In this document: piece after piece, positions 39,975-51,768 of the stretch
Layout of the letters: each line of letters starts with the position of its first letter
Numbering within the stretch: the stretch's first letter is position 1
Assembly (NCBI GenBank): GCA_037951105.1
Contig: JBAMJV010008303.1
Location: forward strand, 1 to 64,000
DNA: 64,000 nt
Source of the DNA: Echinarachnius parma
Lineage: Eukaryota; Echinodermata; Echinoidea; Clypeasteroida; Echinarachniidae
Direction: 5' to 3'
Notes under the pieces: generated by a model
The model's input: only the letters and a program-made list of their open reading frames with translations
Database searches by the model: none
What the model was told of the DNA's origin: nothing
Program-made: the position numbers and the translations under genes

Positions 39975-42900
39975 CTATTCAGGTGGGATTAGAGGATTGT
40001 ACTTCAGATTGACGGGTACGACCTTTGTCAGTTCATTCCAGAAGTATTCACGTCCCCTCACGTTGTCAGGCCATCGCAAGTACGGCCTGCGGTCGCTAAG
40101 ATACAGCCGAACCAGGTACGGGATCTCCTCCTCAGGAATATCTTCCAGGAAGATGACGACGGTGTTTTCTGTCCGCTGGTCATGCACGTTGTCCATGGCT
40201 GTGCGAAACTTGATGAGGAACCAGTTGTCCTGGACAGCTCTCCTGCTGAGAAGGACGAGGGTCTTAAAGCTGTGCTCCACGGCGTAGTGTACTGCATCCA
40301 GGTAGTGCATACCAAGAGTGAGGTCCTCATCACCGAAGGAATACCTGTCGTAATCGGGAAGACGCTCTTCTAGAGTAGGTCGCAGGTGCTCTCTGGCCCA
40401 CACCTCGTCGTCTTCAGTAAACATGATGTTGAGATCAAAGACAAACTCGCCATGTTCTCGTGCATCTTGCATTTCCCTGTAGCCAATAATTGCCAACTTC
40501 AACAGGAACATTTTGTGCCTGATCAACCATCTGTTGCGGACCGCGACCAACAGACCAATAATCAATACGAGTGCAGCGAAAGGGATGGTTGAAAAAAGGA
40601 CAATATTCGGATGGCAATATTTACTTAGATCGAACTGAAATAATGGCTTCCCTCGCAGTTGGTCCAAAGAGTCGACTGAGCAAATTGTGTCATTGGGGTG
40701 TAGAAACATGTTGGACGTGTTGGCGAGGTCCTGCAACCAGCCATAGTTGCATCTGCATGCCAGCGGATTTCCTGAAACATCAATGTAATTTAGATCGTGC
40801 TTTATCAACGTGCCCCAAGTGCTGCGATTAAATGCTACCAGCTGATTTCCCGAAAGACTCAAGTTCTTGAGATACGGGACTTTGTCAATGGCTCGTTCCT
40901 CAACAAAAATCAGTTTGTTGTTATCAATGTTCAGAACCTCCAACAACGGGAGATACTTCAGCATATCGCCTGTTATGGACAGCAAGTTATTGTTGTTCAA
41001 ATCTAAATAATACAGAGATTGCAGTCCGTGAAATACGTGGGCTGTTAGGCTCGAAATTCTGCAGTTGTCTATCTTTAGGTCACTCAGTAGCAGGTTGTTC
41101 TTAAACAGTCCTTCCGGCAGAGTTCCCACAGGGTTGCCGCTTAGAATCAGGGTTTTGAGATGACCTAGACCTCTGAACAAAGATATGTTCGCCAATGGGT
41201 CCCAAATATTTCCACCGGTAATTCCTGAATGACTGATATCTACGACTGTAAGCATGATTGTTTGGTTAAACGTTTGACCTGGCGTGATAGGGATGTATGG
41301 AAGGGGATCCTTGAAGCAGCCCAAACAATAAAACTTTAAAAGACTGTGCAATATCAATGCTAAATGTATTATATTGGTTCCTGTAATATCGAGCATTTCA
41401 AGACTTTTAAGTGTTTCATTAGAACGTAGTTCCACCACTCCCAGGAAGCTATTACCACTGAGATTCAACGTCTTTAAATTGCTAAGACCGCGTAACTGGT
41501 AATCTTCAATCGTTAGTATGTTATTTTTCGCCAGATTTAGATGCTCTATATTACTTTCCCATGTTGAATTCCGTATATTTAATTCATTGATATCGTTATC
41601 AAACAAGTTCAAGACTTTTAGACGAGACATTCCCAAGAAATACCCTGCATCGATCTTTCTCAATAAATTTCCACCCAAGGCCAACTTCTCAAGATAGTTT
41701 AACTCAGAGAAAACGTTTACATAGAGCGAGAAATCACTACACTTACCGATAGAAATACTATGTAAACCGTGAGAAGTTAAAGGAGTAAATATGTCACCAA
41801 GGGGATGTGGAAGCTCCATTTCATGCAACATTACACTTTGAATTTTTACTGACTTTGCAACACCACGGAAAATGTTTGATAATAAAGATTTATTCAATGA
41901 ATGAAATCCTAAATACAACTCGCTGACAGACAGGGCCGCTATAGCATCTTCCGCAATGTTTCGGATCGGGTTTCCTTCCAGGTAAAATCTTAGAGTCGGG
42001 CAAGCGAAAAGGAACTTATCTGGAGTAAGATCTTGCAACTTGTTGTACGTAAACATTGCTTCAATCAGCATATCTGTCTTACATCGGGAAACATTCAATG
42101 AACGTATACGGTTTTCACCTAAATTAAGATACTTCAGCTTTGGAAGCCAGTCTAGTAGACCAAGTGGTAAGTCTTCCAGAGAGCCATAGCTCAAATCTAA
42201 TATGAAAAGCGCATTGAGAGGTTGGAAAGGTACACCGTTTGGTAGTACAAGATTATAATTACCCATGAGATACAAGTGCCGTAAATAGTTTAAATTCTGA
42301 AAAGCCGCCGTCTGAATCAACCTCAGGCGGTTAAAACTTAGATCCAAATATACGAGATTCGGATACGGCATGAAAGAAGTATTCAACAGAACCTCAATCT
42401 CGTTGTATCCCAACACTAACTTCCGGGTGCTATCAGGAAAATCGTGTGGCACAGCTCTGAGATGCAAGTTTCCACAAAGTACTTCTTTCGGGATCCTTCG
42501 GCAGAGTGCTCGGGCAAATAGAAGCTTCTTCATGCTGGGGCCATTGACCTGCTCGGAGGGTGTTCGGTCGAAGAGATCCCTCTTCATGCTGGGCCCATTG
42601 AACTGATCGGAGGGTGTTCGGGCGAAGAGATCGTTATTCATGCTGGGGCCATTGACCTGATTAGAGGGTGTTCGGGCGAAGAGATCATTCTTCATGCTGG
42701 GGCCATTGACCTGCTCAGAGGGTGTTCGGGCGAAGAGATCCCTCTTCATGTTGGGGCCATTGAACTGATCGGAGGGTGTTCGGGCGAAGAGATCCCTCTT
42801 CATGTTGGGGCCATTGAACTGGTCGGAGGGTGTTCGGGCGAAGAGATCCCTCTTCATGTTTGGGCGATCGACCTGCTCAGAGGGTGTTCGGGCGAAAAGA

Positions 42901-44114
42901 TCCCTCTTCATGTTTGGGCCATTGAACTGGTCGGAGGGTGTTCGGGCGAAGAGATCCCTCTTCATGTTTGGGCGATCGACCTGATTAGAGGGTGTTCGGG
43001 CGAAAAGATCCCTCTTCATGTTGGGACCATTGAACTGATCGGAGGGTGTTCGGGCGAAGAGATCCCTCTTCATGTTTGGGCGATCGACCTGATTAGAGGG
43101 TGTTCGGGCGAAGAGATCCCTCTTCATGTTTGGGCGATCGACCTGATTAGAGGGTGTTCGGGCGAAGAGATCCCTCTTCATGTTGGGGCCATTGAACTGG
43201 TCGGAGGGTGTTCGGGCGAAGAGATCCCTCTTCATGTTTGGGCGATCGACCTGATTAGAAGGTGTTCGGGCGAAAAGATCCCTCTTCATGTTGGGACCAT
43301 TGAACTGATCGGAGGGTGTTCGGGCGAAGAGATCCCTCTTCATGCTGGGGCCATTGACCTGATTAGAGGGTGTTCGGTCGAAAAGATCCCTCTTCATATT
43401 TGGGCCATTGACCTGATCGGAGGGTGTTCGGGCGAAGAGATCATTCTTCATATTTGGGCCATTGACCTGATCGGAGGGTGTTCGGGCGAAGAGATCCTTC
43501 TTCATATTTGGGCCATTGACCTGATCTGAGGGTGTTCGGGCGAAGGGATCCTTCTTCATATTTGGGCCATTGACCTGATCGGAGGGTGTTCGGGCGAAGA
43601 GATCCTTCTTCATATTTGGGCCATTGACCTGATCGGAGGGTGTTCGGGCGAAGAGATCCTTCTTCATATTTGGGCCATTGACCTGATCGGAGGGTGTTCG
43701 GGCGAAGAGATCCCTCTTCATATTTGGGCCATTGACCTGATCGGAGGGTGTTCGGGCGAAGAGATCCCTCTTCATATTTGGGCCATTGACCTGATCGGAG
43801 GGTGTTCGGGCGAAGAGATCCCTCTTCATGTTGGGGCCATTTAACTGGTCGGAGGGTGTTCGGGCGAAAAGATCCCTCTTCATGCTGGGCCCATTGAACT
43901 TATTGGTGGGTTTATGGGCGAAGATATTATTATTCATGATGGGGCCATTGGCCTGATCGGAGGGTGCTCGGGTGAAGAGATCCTTCTTCATGTTAGGGCC
44001 ATTGAACTGATCGGAGGAAGTCGTTTTGCCGCCAGTGATGGAAAGTGACTTATCCACTCCAAACATCATTAGGAATAAGATGAACACATATCTCCACACT
44101 CGTACGTTTGCCAT
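39975..44114 (-). CDS. Toll-like receptor 2 of array, with N-terminal 18-aa repeats
   Basis: 1379-aa paralogue of the receptor at 20935-24969 with the same layout: signal peptide 1-25, 28 copies of the 18-residue repeat at 34-535, LRR ectodomain, single Cys cluster before the membrane, transmembrane segment at about 1171-1193, TIR at about 1224-1370. The 35-residue length gain comes from two extra repeats plus one residue in repeat 2, minus two residues in the N-terminal cap. About 38 substitutions fall in the first 400 LRR residues, none in the next 186, and about eight from there to the end. The BB loop reads GDEDLTLG. Frame and key cysteines are intact, so it looks functional. Confidence 0.93.
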   Translation of the reverse strand: MANVRVWRYVFILFLMMFGVDKSLSITGGKTTSSDQFNGPNMKKDLFTRAPSDQANGPIMNNNIFAHKPTNKFNGPSMKRDLFARTPSDQLNGPNMKRDLFARTPSDQVNGPNMKRDLFARTPSDQVNGPNMKRDLFARTPSDQVNGPNMKKDLFARTPSDQVNGPNMKKDLFARTPSDQVNGPNMKKDPFARTPSDQVNGPNMKKDLFARTPSDQVNGPNMKNDLFARTPSDQVNGPNMKRDLFDRTPSNQVNGPSMKRDLFARTPSDQFNGPNMKRDLFARTPSNQVDRPNMKRDLFARTPSDQFNGPNMKRDLFARTPSNQVDRPNMKRDLFARTPSNQVDRPNMKRDLFARTPSDQFNGPNMKRDLFARTPSNQVDRPNMKRDLFARTPSDQFNGPNMKRDLFARTPSEQVDRPNMKRDLFARTPSDQFNGPNMKRDLFARTPSDQFNGPNMKRDLFARTPSEQVNGPSMKNDLFARTPSNQVNGPSMNNDLFARTPSDQFNGPSMKRDLFDRTPSEQVNGPSMKKLLFARALCRRIPKEVLCGNLHLRAVPHDFPDSTRKLVLGYNEIEVLLNTSFMPYPNLVYLDLSFNRLRLIQTAAFQNLNYLRHLYLMGNYNLVLPNGVPFQPLNALFILDLSYGSLEDLPLGLLDWLPKLKYLNLGENRIRSLNVSRCKTDMLIEAMFTYNKLQDLTPDKFLFACPTLRFYLEGNPIRNIAEDAIAALSVSELYLGFHSLNKSLLSNIFRGVAKSVKIQSVMLHEMELPHPLGDIFTPLTSHGLHSISIGKCSDFSLYVNVFSELNYLEKLALGGNLLRKIDAGYFLGMSRLKVLNLFDNDINELNIRNSTWESNIEHLNLAKNNILTIEDYQLRGLSNLKTLNLSGNSFLGVVELRSNETLKSLEMLDITGTNIIHLALILHSLLKFYCLGCFKDPLPYIPITPGQTFNQTIMLTVVDISHSGITGGNIWDPLANISLFRGLGHLKTLILSGNPVGTLPEGLFKNNLLLSDLKIDNCRISSLTAHVFHGLQSLYYLDLNNNNLLSITGDMLKYLPLLEVLNIDNNKLIFVEERAIDKVPYLKNLSLSGNQLVAFNRSTWGTLIKHDLNYIDVSGNPLACRCNYGWLQDLANTSNMFLHPNDTICSVDSLDQLRGKPLFQFDLSKYCHPNIVLFSTIPFAALVLIIGLLVAVRNRWLIRHKMFLLKLAIIGYREMQDAREHGEFVFDLNIMFTEDDEVWAREHLRPTLEERLPDYDRYSFGDEDLTLGMHYLDAVHYAVEHSFKTLVLLSRRAVQDNWFLIKFRTAMDNVHDQRTENTVVIFLEDIPEEEIPYLVRLYLSDRRPYLRWPDNVRGREYFWNELTKVVPVNLKYNPLIPPE
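42510..44015 (-). repeat. 54-bp coding minisatellite, 28 units (TLR 2)
   Basis: Eighteen units have Lys-Arg, six Lys-Lys, two Asn-Asn and two Lys-Asn at the shared position. Units 14-21 are largely a 36-residue dimer (SDQFNGPNMKRDLFARTP then SNQVDRPNMKRDLFARTP) repeated. Outer units align with TLR 1; the middle does not, so arrays changed independently after duplication. Confidence 0.95.
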
Positions 44115-44138
44115 GACTAGCTCGGCTACCCTTGGGTT

Positions 44139-44769
44139 CTAAAAAGAAATGTAATCAATTAAAGGAACTTGATAATTGATGTCAAACATCATCACACAAA
44201 ATTGTCTTGATGAATCCCAAAATCAGTGATACAGTATTAAATCGTTATTTATTGCTGTTAGATATTTCATATTTCATTTGTTTAAAGAACTTGACGAAAT
44301 AAGGGTAATTAGGGGGAAATACGAAAAGGAGAATAAGGAATGGACAACAATACGATCTTCGGGACATTTCCCAATTATTTTTAAATCTTGACGTTTTTGG
44401 ATGACTTTGAATAAAGATCATATTACATTGTGTTAGGAAATCTGAAAGTTACGTTATTTGTATTTCACAAAATTTACAATTCCGGGCTGTATTCGTTGAT
44501 TCTATTATTGATTTTAAAAAACGCTTTAATTTTAATAATAATCAACAGAAAAATGTATTCAATTTTCAAAAATATTCAACTTTTAAAACTTCAAATGCTG
44601 TATTAAATATGTCGCATCATATAATTTAGCTCTATCATATCATATACTCAACTCATGATATTTTGGTCAATTTATCACAATACTTATAACATAACTGGGA
44701 TGGACATTTGTGTTGTATGAAATAATGAGATACGGTACGTTGTGATATGAAGAGGTTTGGTATACATAC
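44139..44769 (-). other. Predicted 5'UTR intron of TLR 2
   Basis: Same donor (TAG|GTATGT) and acceptor (TTTCTTTTTAG) as in U1, and the same 631-nt length. Upstream 44771-45056 matches the U1 flank, with a 3-bp insertion (GAA) near 44805. Confidence 0.45.
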
Positions 44770-45457
44770 CTACATCAATGGATGATGGCGACCCTTCACA
44801 AATGAAGTTGTGTTAAATTAAAATGTCCGTGCTATTGCAATGGTTCCAACAAGTAATGTGAGATATCTACCCTCACATAAGATATATATCTACAGAACCC
44901 AATCGAAAATACATTCACACCCAATATCAATGGCCAATAGAATCATCCATTCTATCCGCGCATCGATGAAAATCTAACACCCACTCAAATTCGAAGCTAC
45001 GCCCAATTTCATTGGACAACAATAATCATACGTATTTATTGAAATATTCAAAAGCCACTCGAAACCAGGCATGCACACCTACTTTGATTGACAGATAGAA
45101 ACAAGCATTTGAATCATGCAGAGGCAAACGTAGATCTTTCTGGAGTCCTTAGGATACATTAAAAGCAGAATCAAAAGTAAAATTACCAAAACATGAAAGT
45201 AAGCCTATATAAACAGTTTATGCTTCAGGTGAGTGTTCTAAGTGCCACCGATATTTGATTGAGCAATAACAATCATATTTACCCATTCAGGACTGGTCCC
45301 CAAATTATTTGGGCTATGTATGGACAATATAATTATGTTAGAGCAAAATAAATAAGTCATGAACGGGTTAAATAAGATACATACAATGTGATGTTTGTGA
45401 TTGAATACAGAAGTAAAGGTACCCAACCACGGTTTATGCGAATATAAGTGATGTTAA

Positions 45458-46615
45458 AGGGATAGTTGAGTTTTGGTATGCCGTGTGTCTAAAAAAAAAA
45501 ATATACACTTTTGAAATGGCTGCCAAATAAAAAAAATATATATAATTCTGGGGGGAAAGGTTTATTCGTATGGAAAGCTCATAAACTCAACGTTCATATG
45601 ACACCAAAAAGTCCGAAAATAATTCATGCTTGGGTGAGCACTGCTCACTTTTGTAAAGGGTATGGAAATTAGGTTGCGCAGGAATGGGCCTTCCAATTTG
45701 TGAGAGGAAAGTCCTTTGGAGCTTACGGAATTGAGGATGATATGAAAAATGTATGATCAATTGTGATGAGTTTGGGTTTGCTGAGTGAAATTTGTGGTTT
45801 ATGGGATTAACATTTTATGCATGAGTGTTCATGGGAGTCAGGACGGGGTGATGGTACATGGTGCAGGGGAGGTGAAATGTAGGGTAGGACTTTGTTGGGT
45901 AGATGGGATAAGGGTCAAGAAGACATGTATGCCACTCCCCCCCCCCCCCCCCCCCCCTCTCTTTCTCTCTCTCTCTCTTCCTGGGTGTGCTTGTGCATAT
46001 CTTGACAATTCATATTCGTTGGTCTCCACTCCAGGGATAGTTACAATGCTACAATAAAAAAATGCAATTCCTGTTCACTCATGCATAAAAGTTTGGTTTA
46101 ATAAACCATAAAATTCACTCAGCAAACCCAAACTGATCGCAATTGATCATGAATTTATCATATCACCCTCAATTTTGTAAGCTCCAAAGGACTTACCTGT
46201 CACAAATTGGAAGGCTAATTCCTGCGCAACCTAATTTTCACACCCTTTACAAAAAGTGAGCAGTGCTCCCCCAAGCATGAATGAGTGTCAAATTCAAAAG
46301 AGCATACAATTTTAATGACATAATAAACTTTATTTGATCAAAATCGGTTCAGAAATGGCTGAAATATCCATAAACATAACCATTTGTAATAAATGTGGGG
46401 CCCCACACTTATTCGATAATTTTGAACCAGCCGTTAAAAAATTCAAAAAAATGCTTCCTCTTTTCAAAAATTTACAAAAGAGGTTTATAGTTGTTGATTA
46501 TCTCTCTATCTAATCACTATTTCAACAAAACATCACATGCACAATATTTTATTTAAAATGGTTGAAACCGATGTGTGTTCAGAGAGCGCCCTCTTGAGTT
46601 TAAACGGCTCTTTTT
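45458..46615. mobile_element. Palindromic TTAA MITE (A, U2)
   Basis: As 26323-27478; the C-tract at about 45937-45957 differs in length. Confidence 0.75.
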
Positions 46616-48540
46616 TTGTCAAATTTTTGTCAAAATTGATTTATGTATCGGCACTGACACCAGTACCGAATTGGGTATTTCAAGATTTTGATAAATTGGT
46701 TTAAAGATTAAAGGGGGAGTACAGTTTTGGTAAGGCTGAACTTTAGTAACCAAACCTGGACAGTAACATTATAAACTAATAGTTATAACTCTACCATGCT
46801 CGAAAGGTATACAAAATTACAAACGACTAAGTATAAAGCCTGTTATCATTCAAAAGGAGCCATTAAAACACAAGGGCGCTTTCTAAAAAGGCATTGGTTT
46901 CAACCATTTTTCATACAAAATGATGCATGCGATGTTTTATTGAAATAATGATTAAATAGAGAGATCATCAACAACTACTTAAAAAACGCTTTTGACAGTT
47001 TTTGAAAAAGTGCAAGCATTTAAAAAAAAAAAATTGAAAAAATCATCTAATTATTTGGGCCCCAAATAATTATAAGATCAGATATATTAATTGATATTTC
47101 AGCCGTTTCTGGGTCGATTTTGACCAAATAAAGTTTATTCTGTTCTCTCAAATTCGACACTCAGTTTTTCATTACCTCACAAAAAATGTGATGTGCAGCG
47201 CCCTCTCTACCAAAACTTAACTACCCCTTTATGCGAAATGTAATGTTCTTGGATTATTGTAGAGGTGGACTAAGTAAGATTAACTGACTTTCATTTATTT
47301 ATTTTAGGGCAGAGGATTATGTGGGTAAAGAGACTTTTAACGGGGGATGCAAATATGGGATGGAAACAGTATTTTAACTATTTAACTAAAGATGTTGGAG
47401 GAACTTTGATTTTATAATAATGCAACCATATATATCTGAATTAGTATTACCAGCATTTTATAGAGACATGTTGGACGTTTGGATGGCCACAAAAATATTT
47501 TTGTTAAAAGAAAATACTTCTAAAAGGAATGAGATTATTTATAATAATATATTTGTTTTTATCGATGGTCATGTTCCTTTCGATGAACAATTATTTTTAA
47601 AAAAATATTTATAAGTTGCATCATATTGTTGATGGGGAAGGCAATATAAAATCAAATGAGGAATTTCAAAGAAAAGGTTTAAATAGTTTAGAAATTATTA
47701 AAAATACAACGTATTTTTCTTGGCATCCCCCCTTCATGGAAACAATTTAAAAATAAAAATACTCACTCAAATATAGATAGGGAATTAGATATGGATTTTA
47801 TTATTTTTGAAAAGGTATATATGTTAGATCAAATAACCTCAAAAATTATATACGCTTTTTTTATTAAATAAGAGAGTAGAAAAATCATATGCAGAACGAA
47901 ATTTAGAACAGACTTATAATATTCATGGAAAAGATATACAATTAATATTGTTAAGACTTAGAAAATGCACATTGAATAGTAAGCTTAGAGAATTTCAATT
48001 TAAAATGCTTTATAATATTATATATACTAAATTATATTTATATACATTTAAAATGGTTAATAGTAATTTATGTTCTTTTTGTGGTAAATATGAAGAAACT
48101 TACGAGCACTTATTTTGTCTTTGTGAGAAAGTAAAACCTTTTTGGGAAGAGTGTGGGAATGTACATGTATTTAATTTAGTAGAGATTACAAATATAAATT
48201 GGAAAGGTATCCATGTAGGGATTAGGGATAGTTGAGTTAAACATAGGGAAGGAGCAGTTATTAAATCATATAATAATTTTGATAACATATATGATATTTA
48301 TAGATAGTAAAAAGTAGAAATAAACCACCAACTCCTTTGGAGATTAAGAAAAGATTATTAGAAAATAGAAAGGAGGAGAAGAAATTAGCTGGGGACTGAG
48401 GTACACTAACATATCATTTTAGAAAGTGGGACAATTTAGAATAGCTTCGTGCAGAATAAATTAGGGAAGGCGAAAAGAAGCAATAAATGAACATGGCTGA
48501 TATAATGGTCGAGATTCTCACAAGATGTAGGCATGTTTTC
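46616..48540 (+). mobile_element. 5'-truncated LINE ORF2 remnant (A, U2)
   Basis: Same decayed RT C-terminus as 27479-29395, including the CSFCGKYEETYEHLFCLC finger (about 48073-48126). It carries MITE family 2 at 46712-47228, whose right TTAA has mutated to TTAT. Confidence 0.8.
46712..47228 (+). mobile_element. TTAA MITE family 2 inside LINE (A, U2)
   Basis: Begins after TTAA 46708-46711 with AGGGGGAGTACAG; the right flank reads TTAT instead of TTAA. It shares the internal deletion of the A copy in U1. Confidence 0.8.
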
Positions 48541-48878
48541 AGTGGATGTGTGTGTGGGTGTCTGTGCACGTGTGTGTATGTGTGTATGTAAGTGCTTGTA
48601 TGGGTGTTTTGTTGGTTGTTGTTGTGTTTTTTTTTTTTTTTGGGGGGGGGGGGGGGGGGAGAATGGTAAAAACCTATTTTCCCCTTTTTATGTTCATGCT
48701 TTCTTCATGCATGCATGTTTCATGCTTTATTTGAGGTAAATAGTAAAAGTTCATTTGTATTATTTAGATGTGAATGTAAAATCATATTCTATATAATTAT
48801 GTTAACATGCAGATTATTTTATGTACTGATTTTGTTATTGTTTGTTATTGTTATTTTGTTATTGTTTGTGAAAGCAAT

Positions 48879-51378
48879 GGGCAATTCCACGCCAAAGTGG
48901 ACATTTGACCAAACATTTTACAAGCATTTTTATGATACAAATTTGGTATCAAATCAAAGCTTAAGTTCTATATTTTTGGAATTCAATGAGAACATTTTGG
49001 TTTTACATAATTTTAGTTGTTTTTTTATAATAACTTTATAACCATAATTGAACCCCACAAATTTGACATTTTTGTGAAAAATTGTTTTGATCCTGTGTTT
49101 GTTTTATATTTCCCCAGTTAAGCGTAAAAATCATTATTCTGACTCCTGAGATATGACCATTTCGTAAAATAGTAAATTTGTATGATTTATTTGATTTGTT
49201 ATGCTTCAATGACTTCTTATTTTCAGCCCAAGAAAATGTCCTTCCGTTACCGAAAAATCAATATTTTTAATTTTGTGGCTCACATAGTTGTTAGAGAGCA
49301 GACCAATCTTCAGTGCAAAGCAAGTTCAAGTAGGCCTTCCCATTGCTAACAATTATGTTACTCAGTGTTTATTCGTTAATTAATAAATAACAAAAGAAAA
49401 TGTCCTTCCGTTACCATACACATGGTAACAGATGGACAAGGTACCTCATATTACATATTATGACAACATTTATGTTCAAAAATTGGTCTCTCATATATGA
49501 AAACCCAAATAATGAGACAATTACCTGCAATGGCCAGCTATCAGTGGCGTAGCGTGGTCAGACTAGTAATTTTCTGTGTTTCAACCAATCAGATTTGTGC
49601 ATTTAGAACATTTTTATCTGGCTTACAATTGATTTTATCACTTTCTGCAACAGGGCCCTTGTACCATGATGCCATTTGTCTGGATTTCTATTGTATGGGG
49701 ATTATTAGGTCTATTTAACTGTGGTGAGCCAGGGTGTGAATAGGCTCTGATCATGACTTTGAATAGTTTTTTTTTTTATACAATACACCCCTATAGAATT
49801 CTTGAACATGGGTGTAGGTCTAAAATAATTACATTTTACATGAAATTTGCAAACTAAAAACAAGGCTGTAGAAAAAACAAGAAATAATATATCTCCAATT
49901 CTTTCATATGTTGTAGAAATTATATCAAGCCAAGATTTAAGCCAAAACAATTCTCAAAATTAATTGATCCACGAGGTAAAACGGAAGGTCAAAATCTAAG
50001 GTCAAAGGTTATCGTATCCAATCTCGCTCATCCATGAACACAAATGGCATAAATGGATTGCACATAACATCCCCAGTCCAATGACACCATTACAAAATAA
50101 ATTGACCCAACGGTTAATGGACAATGGCCATTTGAAAAATGGTGCCCACGCCCATTTCTTACAAAACTCCCCCATAATAATCGACCATAGCGCCAAAACC
50201 ATTGAGCGGATTGGGCTAAAACTTAAATATTTGCGCTTTTAAAGGTTGAAATATCATACATACCAAATATTAGCAAATTTGAAGGGGGCTGCGATGAAAA
50301 TTTTCACTTTTTTTGAAGGTGATTTGACATGGAATGACCCTACTGTGTCATATCATACATTATAGTCCATTATGTCCTTCCGTTACCGAACATTGGTCCG
50401 CTTTGTGTGAAATAACTCAAATATCTGCGGACAAATTTTAATCAAAGGACAAGTAAATTCTTCTTAACACTTCAGAGAATGAAATGTGTACCCTTAAAAT
50501 ATTTTGTATTATTTAATATCACAGAGTTTTAGTTAAAACTGATTTGATAACAAAACCTTGTCCATTTTGGTGTCCTTCCGTTACCGACCTCATTTGTATG
50601 CATATTCAATAATGTGCGGAGATAAAAATATTTAAAAAATATGGGACCTTAAAACTGTATGTTTTGGAAGTATTGTTATCAAAATAGACTGTTCTAACAA
50701 CACAAGTATTTAAAAATGTCTTTCTTAAAGTTGACAATTTGTGTCTGAGTGTCCTTCCGTTACCATGGATTGACCATGAATAAGAGCCATTGGAGCATGA
50801 ACTATAGTAAGAAAAAAATAGAAATGTAAATGCTTGTGATGTACATATGTTATCTATGATACAAACTCATTTTAGATTACAAAAGAGATGTTTCCTTCTC
50901 ATAAATGGTCTTTAAATTTAAAAATTAATTTTTATTGTACAATTCGCATAGACTTTTCAGAGGTCCTTCCGTTACCGTCCTTCCGTTACCGAACACTGAA
51001 GTAATTAATTTCTCATAATTAATATACCAATGTAGATATTTTTCTTAAAAGGTGGTGTTATACTCTGTGAACATAAGGAAATGGACTAGTAGCCAACTTA
51101 ACATGATACACCTCGTAACTTCACAGAGATTGGGTCATAACTAAAAAACTTGAAAATCCATGTCCATTTTGGCGTCCTTCCGTTACCGGCCTCATTAGTG
51201 TCCATATCTAATTTACATAATGCGGTCAAAATTTTAGAAATAGTGGAAATCAAAGGTGTCCCAACAAGGATCAAAGACATGCCATTTAGAATAAAAAATC
51301 AAAAGCAGGATCCTGGAATTATTTGATTTAAGTTCCAAAATTGTGTCTGAATGTCCTTCCGTTACCGTGGATTTGCCC
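48879..51378. mobile_element. 2500-bp TIR element with conserved 15-mer array (U2)
   Basis: Identical length and motif layout to 29736-32235, flanked by CAAT (48875-48878, 51379-51382). The right terminus has one change (GTGGATTTGCCC). Motifs begin near 49238, 49402, 50374, 50572, 50751, 50963, 50977, 51174 and 51353. Confidence 0.85.
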
Positions 51379-51768
51379 CAATGGAGAAAATAAATATCAT
51401 TGAAAACAAAACAAAAGGATTCCGGGCTGTATTCGAAACCACTCGAAACCAGGCCACACTTACTTTGATTGACAGATAGAAACAAGCATTTGAATCATGC
51501 AGAGGCAAACGTAGATCTTTCTGAAGTCCTTGGGATACATTAAAAGCAGAATCGAAAGTAAAATTACCAAAACATGAAAGTAAGCCTATATAAACAGTTT
51601 ATGCTTCAGGTGAGTGTTCTAAGTGCCACCGATATTTGATTGAGCAATAACAATCATATTTACCCATTCAGGACTGGTCCCCAAATTATTTGGGCTATCT
51701 ATGGACAATACAATTATGTTAGAGCAAAATAAATCAGTCATGAACGGGTTAAATAAGTTACATACAAT

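Larger units (their letters stand above)
45057..48612. repeat. Block A of U2
   Basis: Counterpart of 25917-29472, sharing its LINE deletion. It lacks a 3-bp TTA near 45415 that both U1 blocks keep; block B of U2 lacks it too, pointing to A-B conversion within U2. Confidence 0.85.
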
